Shown here: positions 45,330 through 55,096 of the stretch, piece by piece | Layout: each line of letters starts with the position of its first letter | Numbering within the stretch: position 1 is the first letter of the stretch | Source of the DNA: Pholiota molesta | Lineage: Eukaryota > Basidiomycota > Agaricomycetes > Agaricales > Strophariaceae | Length of the DNA stretch: 64,000 nt | NCBI GenBank assembly: GCA_014925825.1 | Contig: JACGCK010000167.1 | Span: 1 to 64,000, forward strand | Direction of reading: 5' to 3' | Position numbers and translations under genes: made by a program | Notes under the pieces: generated by a model | Told to the model about the DNA's origin: nothing | The model's database searches: none | Seen by the model: the letters and a program-made list of their open reading frames with translations, nothing else

Positions 45330-45336
45330 CAGGCAT
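43945..45336 (-). CDS. retrotransposon gag-like protein with C-terminal zinc-finger cluster
   Basis: 463 aa. A helical middle (RRIEELDGIVDRFRSGQLNK; ALVLRTIEYDPDSSDRAQEQ) is followed by a conserved-looking core (PWYKDELENRES, FWIRNSAHAPSGFPTSQWER, DWISAWNRVVQATRFVF). The end has a CCCH-plus-CxxC cluster (CHRFNSAAGCNSTDC, HACRICRSTDHSSEKC), usual for gag of basidiomycete YR elements. The first 75 residues in this frame are low-complexity; the other frame there has the LLxRL repeats, so the real N-terminus may come from that frame. Confidence 0.8.
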   Translation of the reverse strand: MPDDSFEVVEHPVRTPRSSRTTSGTGTRGNQAASVAGSPAGPINQRSSRSEPVGGYGAEPAPPTAATEHPPAGQVEHQRRIEELDGIVDRFRSGQLNKPKAIALVLRTIEYDPDSSDRAQEQTLELYLSAINSHETALTESARRGAPYGEQLGEERQVAGELLEPQRDPDVDRRVNDLLSELSAKSVAADPGDDDDGDRSSKRPRLALSDMPWYKDELENRESDNPICRKNRELLALFARDIPQVKFWIRNSAHAPSGFPTSQWERIIRGEAVDLNAVFSNLHRTEPAKENVGRVGDTQITFGLAEPKKRIETAGDWISAWNRVVQATRFVFRHREQELRSYGDYIESLFAAKIVATHPRIIMFDIAVRNEVAGGQRSVLFDASSRFHHLYAAIVAADGVEAKGRSGTRGQSGGSSKNNKPTVCHRFNSAAGCNSTDCRFQHACRICRSTDHSSEKCDRRGRQ

Positions 45337-45370
45337 AATATATTGTGAGGAACGATGACGAAGTGAATAG

Positions 45371-45617
45371 TAGCGAAGAAATACGGCCTCTGGAACTGAG
45401 ACTGACGATGAGAAGAGAGAGTCAAGGGGCCTGTGACCTTTGGGAAATTTTGTAGGCCAGGCGGGTTATCGATAATCCCGGCGCACGGTTCAGCTCTTGG
45501 GCAGAACGGCCGTGAGTACGCCATGGCTCACAGGCACGTGACGATAAGGACAGTCTCCGCGTACCAGAGGCCTCAGCCGTTCTCATTGGACTTGGGTAAG
45601 TCAAGACTTAAGCTCGA
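45371..45617 (-). repeat. split direct repeat A1 (5' end of the retrotransposon)
   Basis: 247 bp identical by eye to A2. On the minus strand it supplies an in-frame ATG (MAYSRPFCPRAEP) continuous with the pol frame; whether it is used is unknown. Confidence 0.92.
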
Positions 45618-48556
45618 TATAATACCGACGTATTGGCAACCTCTCAGCCTTCCCCAGAAGTTATTCCCTTATGTATGCTTCCGCCGAGTACTCTCTCCGT
45701 GCGCGAGTTTCTTGATGTTCGTTGACGTCTTCATAGAAGCACTTTCTGCCCGCCCAGATTAACCTCTGCCGCACAATAACCGCTCTGTTCCGAGTCTTGC
45801 GTGCGTGCCGGTGTTCCCCAGAAAACGCACAACGTACACCGTCAAAGCTTGCGCCTGCGGCCTGATGGGTGGGACTGATTACGGTTATTCTTCCTGATTT
45901 CTCTGCACTTACCTCATCTTGTATACAAAATAGATATCGGATGCTACGGAATGTGTGAGGAATGGCGTAAACACAGTGAGCTGGGAGTCAGGATGTCATC
46001 TTGAAGCCTTCATATTCCCTACTAACAACCATGCGAGATGTCGTATCGGACATATTCTAACATCACTCACACAGTCAAAGGCTTCATATACGACTACATG
46101 AAATATACGCACGATGGCCTCCGTAAGGCCTCCGTCAAAGAACCTCAGCGCACATGGATAGTATAAGTATCTCGTCCTTCATTAATTTCTTTAGCTCTGA
46201 ATTCCATCCGTTCCTGATCGCTCAAGATGGTTTAATAAACTGTAATTCATCACGAAGCGAAGGGTTATTCGCGCCACCTTATCGAGGACAATCCATCCAT
46301 GACGACCAACAGCGGGTAAGTCTCACGTATGACAACCCGGATTGAATCTGCATTGCGCCTCATTGCGCGCGCCGCGTACCGCTGCCAGCCAAGGTCGGCC
46401 AGAGCCAGAGCCAAGCCCGCACCGCGCACGGTGGCAGGGCGGCGGGTTTGTGGCACTGGCTGGATATCGAAGATTTGCGGAGGACGATGGCTATTGGATG
46501 AGCCACTAAATTTTGCTTTGCTGAAGGCTCTGAATAAGAGCCGGGAATGGAAGGTTGGAACGTGAACGCAGGTGAACAGAGGTGAACGTGCGTGATTTTT
46601 GGACCTACATGCACGCGCGCGTGATTTGAAATTGCGCCACGCGATGTGGCGTCCCGCGTGCCGGGACTCCAGACATAAAATAAGCGCCTATCTGGATTCT
46701 GTGCACTGTAAGGATCTTTAGAAATATGCTCCAAATATTCGGCACCGGGTACCCCACAAATTACAATCAAGACAAAACCGAAAGACGACGCCACACGGCC
46801 TGTTTGGCATTTCTGAGCAAGAATATTTTGGACAAAGTTGGCATGTCGTATGTACTATGTAGAAGATTTGTTCTTTCTGATTCCTAGGCTACGTGCGCAG
46901 GAACAATCTGTATCAAAGATATGAACAGAGGACGGGTTTGATGGGAAGCTTAATTACGTAATAGTGGCTGTGCCTCAGCGCCCGGTGCGCGTCCGTGCGT
47001 GTTCGCGCATCTACGCCAAATCTGCACGTCTTTCCAACGTCGCATCCTCCGAGTCCAGTCTATCTGCTGTGTAGGCCAATATTTGAGCTATATACTATAA
47101 TGCCTCAGTTTGAGCTGATAGTTGATAACTATAACATTGTTAAGTACAGTTACTTACAACTTGAACTTACAAGCCTGAGTGAGTTGTGATTAAGACACTT
47201 CAAAGTAAAAATACTGTTATCTTTTTGAGAGGATGGATAAATTAGAAATGAGTAGCCTATAGAGTGGGCCAGGGCGAAGCTCTGGCCGAAAAAGCTCTCA
47301 GAAGTTACAATGGGAATATTTGAAGTGGTTAAATTAGTAAATTAGTAGCAAAGAATTGCATATTTCGAGCACTTCAGTATTTTTTTCCGGAATAATGGGC
47401 CAGGGTGTAGCTCTGGCCCACATGTTTTTAAGAACATAGAATCAGGCAAAGCAATAAAAAAGAACTAAGTATCAATATGCCTTTAACACTTTGCTTCTTT
47501 TCTATTTACTTTTGGGCCTTGGCCAACTTTTGAAGTACAAACTAAGCTACAGCGCTGAAAATATAATTCTTATGAGCTCTTAAATTGTTTTAGTATTTAC
47601 TCTGCTCAGTTTGGCTCAATTCCATTCTTTTTGTGCCTGCTCCAACTGTGAAATCATAGAGGCGATTTCAAGCAAATTCTATTTTTTAAGGGCTATGTAC
47701 GGAGGCGCAAGGCGCCGACTCAAAAGGGGGTCCAGGGGCGCAGCCCCGGCAAGCTGTTGCCCAAAGCGAAGCAGGAGAAGAGCGCGAAGCACGAGCCTCC
47801 GACGCGTAGCGGCGGGCATAAAGCTGAGGTATCGTTCGATTGGTATTTCTCGCTTACCTCGCTTATGCTCGCGTAGTGATCCTGCCCTTTCCCATCAGGA
47901 TATACATGATTAGATAGAGTACATATGATTAGATAGTGGACCACAGACCGTTTTCCGGCCATCCATGGATATTACCGCCCGTCTCAGCCCGTCTCCGGTA
48001 AGCTTATGGTAGATCCTCTTGGCCGCTAAGCCATTGACCAACGGCGCTAGTTTGCAGCCGAATACCAAAAAGGACTTCCAGCGCGCACGCACCTACTCAT
48101 CGCCATACGCTGCTGAAGCGCTGAAGCCTGACCTGCCCAACGGCCACGCCAACGGAAACGCCCGGACGAGCACGACGAGCTCGCAGTCCAGCACGAACCC
48201 CGCCCGCGCGCTCTCCCCGCGCCCCGCCGACGCCAAGCCCACGCGAATACCGAAGGCGACGCGGGCGCCGGCATCCCAGCCGTCCAGCGCCGCCCCCTCG
48301 CCGCACCTCAACGGGGCCAGTCACAGCCCTGGCGCCGAGCTTTCAGGGTGTGGGCACCTCTACAGATTCCATATGGCTACTATGTTTAAACTCAGAATAT
48401 TGACTGCTGGGGCCACCTTCAGACAGGCCCGCCGGTCTCTCGGGGGAGATAACGGCCACGGCGGGATGAGCGATGAAGAATTTATTTTTATACTCATCAC
48501 GGGACAGTGGTGATTGCCGAATATCCTTAAGGGGGAATCGAGAAATACCAATCGAA
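45618..48556. other. gene-poor stretch between the two mobile elements
   Basis: AT-rich intergenic sequence with two short hairpins (47267-47287, 47397-47419), a GC-rich repeat-like tract (about 47700-47820: GGGGTCCAGGGGCGCAGCCCC), and an open plus frame at 48019-48360 (PLTNGASLQPNTKKDFQRAR, then Ser/Pro/Ala-rich). That frame may be an exon relic, but I recognise no family. The minus frame at 46360-46794 has no motif. Confidence 0.4.
47267..47419. repeat. pair of GGCCAG...CTGGCC hairpins
   Basis: 47267-47287 (GGCCAG, loop, CTGGCC) and 47397-47419 (GGGCCAG, loop, CTGGCCC) share the core CCAGGGYGWAGCTCTGGCC. Each can fold on itself. They sit in AT-rich DNA without a gene. Confidence 0.5.
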
Positions 48557-48565
48557 CCCGTACTC
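48557..48565. repeat. 9-bp target-site duplication, left
   Basis: CCCGTACTC directly before the left inverted repeat, matching 54792-54800 exactly. Confidence 0.85.
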
Positions 48566-48731
48566 CAGGCTCCTAAAACCAGCCTCTCGTATCGAGAGTT
48601 TCATCCGAGGGAGAGTAGTTGTACATATTTAATTCAGACGATTGTTGCCATCAGAATACAAACAAACAAACTTAAAGCTCTGAACTCTCGATAGAGAGGC
48701 TGGCACAATTGGTATGGCCGAGACGCCCGAG
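48566..48731 (+). repeat. left terminal inverted repeat
   Basis: Pairs with 54625-54791. The outer and inner arms match closely; the middle is more diverged. It contains CCAGCCTCTCGTATCGAGAG near the tip and the opposed CTCTCGATAGAGAGGCTGG further in, so each end could also fold on itself. It ends in ATGGCCGAGACGCCCGAG, a start codon context shared by both ends. Confidence 0.88.
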
Positions 48732-48865
48732 AACTGTGACCAGCGTTATTGTCACGATCATGTGCGGTCATGTGTTCCAACGCGTTACTTGGCCAATGTC
48801 ACTCTGTTTTTTATTGGCTGAGCTACATTGGGTTTACAACACGAGTACTCCAGATTGTCGGTCTC

Positions 48866-51730
48866 ATGGATTCTATACCGCTCGAAGAATCAAATCCCTC
48901 TCCTCCCTCCTCTCCTCCTCCTCCTCGTGTATGGACCATCCAAGAAATACGGAACCTTGTTCAGCGCGTATTCAAGAAACGACCGTGTTGGTTCCAGATC
49001 AAGGTGGCTCTTGCATTGCATGCAGGTAAAGACGTCATAGCCTGTGCGCCAACTGGAGCTGGAAAAACATTATCATTTTGGATCCCACTGCTTATGGCAC
49101 TTGAAGAAGGAAAAGACAAACTCACCATCGTTGTAACGCCACTCAATTTGCTAGGAAAGCAAAATGTAGAGTCGCTGAAGGAGGCTGGATTGTCAGCTAT
49201 TTCAGTCAGCAGCGAAAATAACAACTCACAGACATTTAACGTGAGTCATTCATTCACTGTCTTCAAAAGCAGCCAAGTCAGTACATTTTAATAGGCAATA
49301 GAAAATGGGAAATACCGCGTCATAACAATCAACCCAGAGATCCTCATGAACAACACCCATACAGACAATTTGTGGAAGAAACCTATCTTTACGCAACGAA
49401 TTCTGAACATCATCTTTGATGAAGGACACTGTATAAGTCAGTGGGGCTCCTTTCGGAACGAATATCGCAACATCGGTGCACTGCGATATCTCCTCCCAAA
49501 CTCGGTATCATTCTATGTACCATCTGCAACACTTCCATCCAGCGTCCTTCTTGATATCACCAACGTCCTACGACTGAAGCCCAACAATACCGAGCACATT
49601 ATTTGCTCGAATGATCGTCCAGATATCAGCCTGGTTGTACGGGGTCTGACATTCCCTGCAAATAGCTTCAGGGACTTAGCATTCCTTATTCCCGAGGGTT
49701 TCCGCGAGGGCGACTCACCTCCTGATAAATTTTTGATCTTCTTCGATAATAGGATCGAGGCCGAAAATGCATGCATCTATCTTGCTTCGAGGTTACCAAT
49801 TACCTTGAGATCGAAAATAAAATGGTTTCACTCACTGAATACCGGAGAATATCGTGTGGAGGAATTGGAGCGGATGAAGAATGATCAGATCTGGGGGTTT
49901 TGCTGCACTGATTCATTCGGAATGGTGGGTACATCTTCAGTCATCTACATGATCTCTCTGATGATCCATGCAGGGAATGGATCTTCCGGGAATAAAACTC
50001 ATCATCCAATGGAAAGCCACATGTAGCCTTTGCACACTCTGGCAACGGTTTGGTCGCGCTGCACGTGGGGCAGGTCAGACAGCAATAGGTGTTCTATTTG
50101 TCGAGAAGAAAGACACAGACGAAGTGCGTACGCTCAAGGCTACAAGAGAAGCAGATCGTCAGCAGAAGAAAGATGGTGTAGGAACGAAACGGAAGGCGAC
50201 CGACCAGCTGAACAAGGATGCCGGAGCAAAGCGGCCAGCTCTTGACGGCAGCTTGACTGTTAATCGGGTTGCTGGAGGAGTTGGTGTTCCTGAAACCAGG
50301 CCAGATCTCGAAGGCAGCAGCGCGATCGTTGACCATGCCGCTGAAGGAGGTGGTGTTCGTGCAGGCGGCATATCGGCGTCCATCTTGCTGCAAATGAACG
50401 AGCGGCGGGCGCATTACGCGAAGCGCGAACCCATCGCACGCTCCGTGGTGCAGGCATCGACAGTCAGTGGCAAGGGGAAAGGCGTTGAAGTCGGAAGTGC
50501 GATGGACGACTTCATCAACACGCCGTGTGAGTTCAAGTGTCGTCGCATCGTGCCCAAGCTGTATTTTGGGAACGATAAGACACGTGAGTACCGCGCTCGT
50601 CCATCCATCAGAATATTCTCATCGATCATCACAAACTTACAACACGTTCCTTCTCCAGCCACCAACTACCATCTTCTCTGCGACCCCGAGTTCAGTACCG
50701 GGTGCAGTCGTTGCAAACCTCGAGCCCTAACTCTTTGCTGCGATCTCTGCCAACCGGACGCATTTGCCATGTTCGACCCAACCAATACGGACAAGGCTGC
50801 TCGTGCACCTTCCAAATCGCACGTCAAGGCGGCTGAACCGACGGAAAATAGTCAGAAGCTCCAAGCCGCATTATTCGATTGGCGAGAGCAAAACGCACGA
50901 ATCAAGTTCGACGCCGAGATCCTTCAAGACATGGGATCTTTCATCTTCCTCTCAAATCAACTCATCTCAAGAATTATCGATTGCGCTCGCGCTGACAAGA
51001 TAGGGACGGTTGCCCTGCTATTCAAGGAGACCGCTTGGAGGAAAGAGTGGGTTGAGGAATTCGGAGAGTCGCTTCTCGCCGTCGCGCACTCATTCTATCC
51101 TGCAAAGCCGATCTCTGACCCAGCTGCAGCGTCAACTCGCCGAAAACCTCGCGCGCCTTCGAAGTGCAGTGCATGTGGAGAGATCGGTCATAACAGTATG
51201 TAAATCTTTCTATCTTCCTGTAAGCTCTATTCTAACTTTCATTAGGTTCTAAACGTACTTGCCCGAAGAGGATCGAAGCACGATTGCAAGGATTTGTAGA
51301 CAGCCTACTCCCTCTTGACAAAGAAAATGCCCCTCCTTCACGTCTGCAACCGCCGACTACCCCCTCTCGTCGATCGCATCGGCCGCTTTCTGTCTTGACG
51401 CCGCTTGCGGAGAGCTCGAGATCGGCTCATCCCGTGGCCCCGCCGATGTATCAGAACCCGTATCTTTCAACAAATCAACCAATATCCATTTCCACGCGGC
51501 TTTCCTACTCGACACCACTTGCAGGGAGCTCGTACTCAACGCCGCTCGCAAGGAGCTCGGCTCTTCCTATTTCCATGCCGCTTTCCTACTCGACGCCGCT
51601 CGCAGGAAGCTCGGTTCATCGCACCCCGCAGATATATCAACATCTTCTCCCTGTTCAACCCAACTCATTCTTACCACCCTATCTACCGCCATATCCACCA
51701 TATCCACCATACCCTCGGCCACCTCGCTAA
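48866..51730 (+). CDS. RecQ-like superfamily 2 DNA helicase with C-terminal zinc knuckle
   Basis: Exons 48866-49240, 49295-49924, 49974-50583, 50659-51195, 51246-51730 are in frame and give 878 aa. Motifs: Walker A CAPTGAGKTLSFW (about residue 60), DEGHCISQWG (motif II of RecQ type, Asp-Glu-Gly-His), SATLPSSV (motif III), FGMGMDLPGIKLIIQW and QRFGRAARG (motifs V and VI). A cysteine cluster (CSRCKPRALTLCCDLCQPD) and a CSACGEIGHNS...C knuckle follow, then a Pro/Tyr/Ser-rich tail with repeated SYSTPLAGSS. The start is the ATG at 48866; an upstream ATG in the inverted repeat (48709) may belong to a 5' exon. Likely role: unwinding element ends or replication during transposition (inference). Confidence 0.85.
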
Positions 51731-54429
51731 ACATCCAGGCTTCCATCGTCAACAACCTCCTCTATCCCACCGTCATTAAATTCATCTGATATGTCCATGT
51801 TGCTTTCGCCGCTTTGCTCGACCGTCACCATATGCGCTCCAATTTCCATCGCGTCTGGGACACTAAATGCCGACTTCCTTCCTTTTGCCTTGCTGTTCGA
51901 AGAATGCTTTACCATGTAGGCTGCCAAGTTTTCAAAGGTCATCTTCATTTTGGGTGGGGAATGGCGCGTCGTTTTGTGTTCCAAGCAGAACATTTTCTCA
52001 AACTGTAGCCGGACATTTTTGTAGACTTCAATTAATGGGGATTCGCTGATGATTCGTTGCTTCTGATGGTTTGAGAACTTTCCTGCGTAGATGCGCTGGT
52101 AGATTATCAGCTTTCTCATCTCAACTGTTTGCGAATGCACTGATCTACCTTTGTATACAGATTGTTATGCTCCACCACCCAGTCAATTGCACGGAAATGC
52201 CCCTTCTTTCCTGTGGGATTGCACAGGATATTCATACGTATGGCTCGCTTCAAGCCGGCGGGATATATAAAGTGTATGTTTTCCAAAGATCTTCTCATTT
52301 CGGTCGCATACTTATGTTTTCCACAGCCGAGAAATATGAAGATCCATGGAACGAACAGATCTTCAACTCGGCCAATGTCCCCATGATTCATCGCATGTGA
52401 CATCTCTTCGTACAAGAGAAAATATTTGCCTTGCAGGACGGTATTTTCGTATTGCTGATCCCTTTCTTTATCAGTATTTTGAGTGCGCTGATGATTGACA
52501 TATTTGCCAGCTTCTGAGTCCTTTTTAACAATGTCGTAAGACATTTGTACAATTGTTTCCCATGTCGGCTTCGACTTCCCCAAATCTTCAAGTGTTTTGT
52601 GCGCATGATTTCGCCTTTCCGCTTCGATTCTCCACAAGTCAAGACGAGTAACAATCCCCACATGCTGGACTACCTCGTGCATTCGGCGGAAACCTGGCTT
52701 TGTGAGTATCCTTCCTGTTTCTTTTGGACGAATCTGACCAATGTGGCTCATTAGGCTTGTTTCATCGACATCGCTCTTCTTATGATTAATGAAGATCCTC
52801 CAGAGTGCGTCTACGCAGGCCATCTTGAGATGGAAGAGGCCCATTACAAAGACTCCAAATTGCATGCGTCGCCATGGTGTTGCTTCAGATGATCGTGATT
52901 CGAGCACGCTTCGAATGTGCTGCCCAGTAAGTAGATCTCCAAATAACAAGACCACGGAATTCCCCACTGATTGAATATCCTCACCACTGTCTAGTGGGTC
53001 GCCGATTTTTGTCTGCTGAAAGAATGATTTCAATGCTTCAACATTCCCAGCTGGTGTGCTAGGACTAACGTCAACGGCCCGTAGTGGTGTTTGGGATGTC
53101 TTCAAGATTGGTATCTCATCTATAGCTTCGGGATCACCCAAGTCTTTCAGGAAGGTACGGAAGTACTCAGGCCCAAATTGCACAAGATCTGATCGGTATT
53201 TCCAGGCATTGAATCGTTCACGGCGGGTGAGACCTGTTGGATGTGGTGGCGGCTTGGGATGGATATTAAGCAGGTCATAAAATGAGATATTTGGTACGTC
53301 TTCGGGCTTGATATTAGGATTCCGATAAAATCTTTGCCATAGAAAGTCAGAACAGTCTAGATCTGCCTGAGTTATGCCATGATATAGTGGAAGCATCGTT
53401 CCCGAGGTAATGTGGATCAGAGTATCTTGCGGTTTCTCGACAGTCGGAACTGAGTGTTTCAAATCTATATCCAGGTTATCGAAAGCATATGAAACCAACA
53501 GGCCCTGGCCTAAACGCTGCATGCCAACATATGCCTCTTTGGAAAGGTTTGTTACTGCCAAGTTGACCGTGCTGGATGCAATCGATAAACCTATGCGTGC
53601 GAGTAGATCCGTGATTGTTTCGGGTGCATTGCAAGAGTGAAGAAAAATGCCCATCACACTTTGAAGGGTATTACAGTATCGGTTGGTGCTCTGCATCATA
53701 ATGCTAATGCAAATCACCCTTTTCTGTATAAAAATGACATTCAGTGATTTATCTTGAGGTCCACTTTGCACGTACAATTGTGATTAGGACACTTTCTTGC
53801 TGATTTAATTGGTCAGGTAAGTCTTCTGGTTCATCGTCATCCTCAGCCACTAGATTCACGTCTACTTGTTCAAATGCAGGCTCATCGATGAATTCTTGTG
53901 AATGCAAATCACCCATATCAATATCGCCATCCCCTAGATCTTTGCCTTGCTGTGCCGCATTTCCCTTTGTCATTTTGGTCACTCGATGGAGCGCACGAGC
54001 TTGACGGCGGTGGTTGTTTACGACATCTGCTGAGAGAAGAATACCAAAGAGTTTCCATACATCCGGAGCTAGGTCTTGCATCCGGGAGGCCAGCTCTTCA
54101 ATATCAAATGTGGTGAGTGCTTCTTCTGTCATTGTCGTGGCCGAAAACCAAAAACCGCTCTCCTTCTGTGCGAGACGCAACATCTGTGGCTGATATTTTT
54201 CTTGTATAGTGATTTTGTCTGCCCATTCAACGACAACATCATGTATTCCCTCGGCTTCCTGGAATGCATGGAGGATGTTTGTGGCAGCCTTTTTGATGGA
54301 AACCGTTGTAGGATGGTCTTTGTATGCAGGATCTGTTAAAATCGTGATAAGCAAGTCTTCGAGCTTTAATGTGTTGTCTTCTAGGACTCGGAGAACTACT
54401 GGAATGGCACTGTGGTGGGGAGATATCAT
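51727..54429 (-). CDS. DUF6589 protein, candidate transposase of the TIR element
   Basis: Three exons (53776-54429, 52149-53723, 51727-52095) give 865 aa. Family-like blocks: FWFSATTMTEEALTTFD, YAFDNLDIDLKHSVPTVEK, SVVLLFGDLLTGQHI, FHLKMACVDALWRIFI, KYFLLYEEMSHAMNHGDIGR, NPTGKKGHFRAIDWVVEHNN, and SESPLIEVYKNV...TTRHSPPKM. I recall DUF6589 as a basidiomycete domain of unknown function. Acidic residues at the ends of predicted strands (D300 in AFDNLD, D481 in LLFGD) and a helix Glu (E693 in YATEMRR) could form a DDE triad; this is inference. An upstream exon from the inverted repeat (MAETPEAVTIDQVVYH, near 54642) is possible. The stop codon overlaps that of the helicase. Confidence 0.82.
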
Positions 54430-54624
54430 AGATGGTTTGGGTAACTAAAAACATGCATGTTTTGCGATGTACATTATATTCGAAACAACCAAGCGCGCTT
54501 GCCTGGCACCCTTTCCATGGCACTCAAGGGACAATGGGAGTTGCTTGATTACAAATATGTGACGATTTGTGACCCTTAAGCACATGACACTCACATGATA
54601 GACCACCTGATCTATTGTGACAGC

Positions 54625-54791
54625 CTCGGGCGTCTCGGCCATACCAATTGTGCCAGCCTCTCTATCGAGAGTTCAGAGCTTTAAGTTTATTTGTTTGGTT
54701 TTTGATTTAACACAGCCACTTTTCTCATATGGTACAACTACCTCTCCCTCGGATGAAACTCTCGATACGAGAGGCTGGTTTTAGGAGCCTG
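54625..54791 (-). repeat. right terminal inverted repeat
   Basis: Complement of 48566-48731 with small gaps. Same nested motif pair as the left end. On the minus strand it also ends in ATGGCCGAGACGCCCGAG. Confidence 0.88.
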
Positions 54792-54800
54792 CCCGTACTC
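54792..54800. repeat. 9-bp target-site duplication, right
   Basis: CCCGTACTC directly after the right inverted repeat, identical to 48557-48565. Confidence 0.85.
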
Positions 54801-55096
54801 CATAAAGCTTGTTCAGTTCGACAAGACCACTAGTGCGCGATCAATCGATCAATTAATTCAGTATTAAATTAATAATGCCTTCCCTGAGCGCGCTTAAGCG
54901 CGGCGCGCGTCGTGCGGCATACTAGTCACGTTTCGTGAGCGTCACATGTTACGTCCTTTCATTCCAACTGTAGCCTAACCTTGGACTTGAACTTGGCCTA
55001 GTACCTACTACTAAGAAGCCTCAACATCTGAAGTTTGAACTTACTGGCCCGAGCTTAGCTTGAACATCTGGAATTTCAACTCAGGAAACGTCATAT

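Larger units (their letters stand above)
40319..45617 (-). mobile_element. Ngaro-like tyrosine-recombinase (DIRS order) retrotransposon with split direct repeats
   Basis: Complete 5.3 kb element on the minus strand: A1 (45371-45617), gag, RT-RNase H, tyrosine recombinase, B1 (40767-40885), A2 (40520-40766), B2 (40319-40437). This A-ORFs-B-A-B order is the hallmark of Ngaro/PAT-type elements, which insert by recombination and make no target duplication. A1 and A2 (247 bp) and B1 and B2 (119 bp) look identical by eye, so insertion is recent. An 82-bp spacer (40438-40519) separates A2 from B2. The recombinase frame carries one missing base. Confidence 0.88.
48566..54791. mobile_element. 6.2 kb TIR DNA element carrying a RecQ-like helicase and a DUF6589 protein
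   Basis: Bounded by long imperfect terminal inverted repeats (48566-48731 and 54625-54791) that begin CAGGCTCCTAAAACC and end GGTTTTAGGAGCCTG, and by a perfect 9-bp duplication CCCGTACTC. Inside are two genes facing each other whose stop codons overlap. Nothing else is carried. The inverted repeats, the target duplication and the intact ORFs make this a self-contained and probably recent insertion, ending about 300 bp upstream of APC2. TIR elements usually need a transposase; the DUF6589 protein is the only candidate here besides the helicase. Confidence 0.88.

Noticed and set aside
46360..46794. Frame of 144 codons on the minus strand
   Set aside because: No motif, no splice context and mixed composition; not distinguishable from chance.
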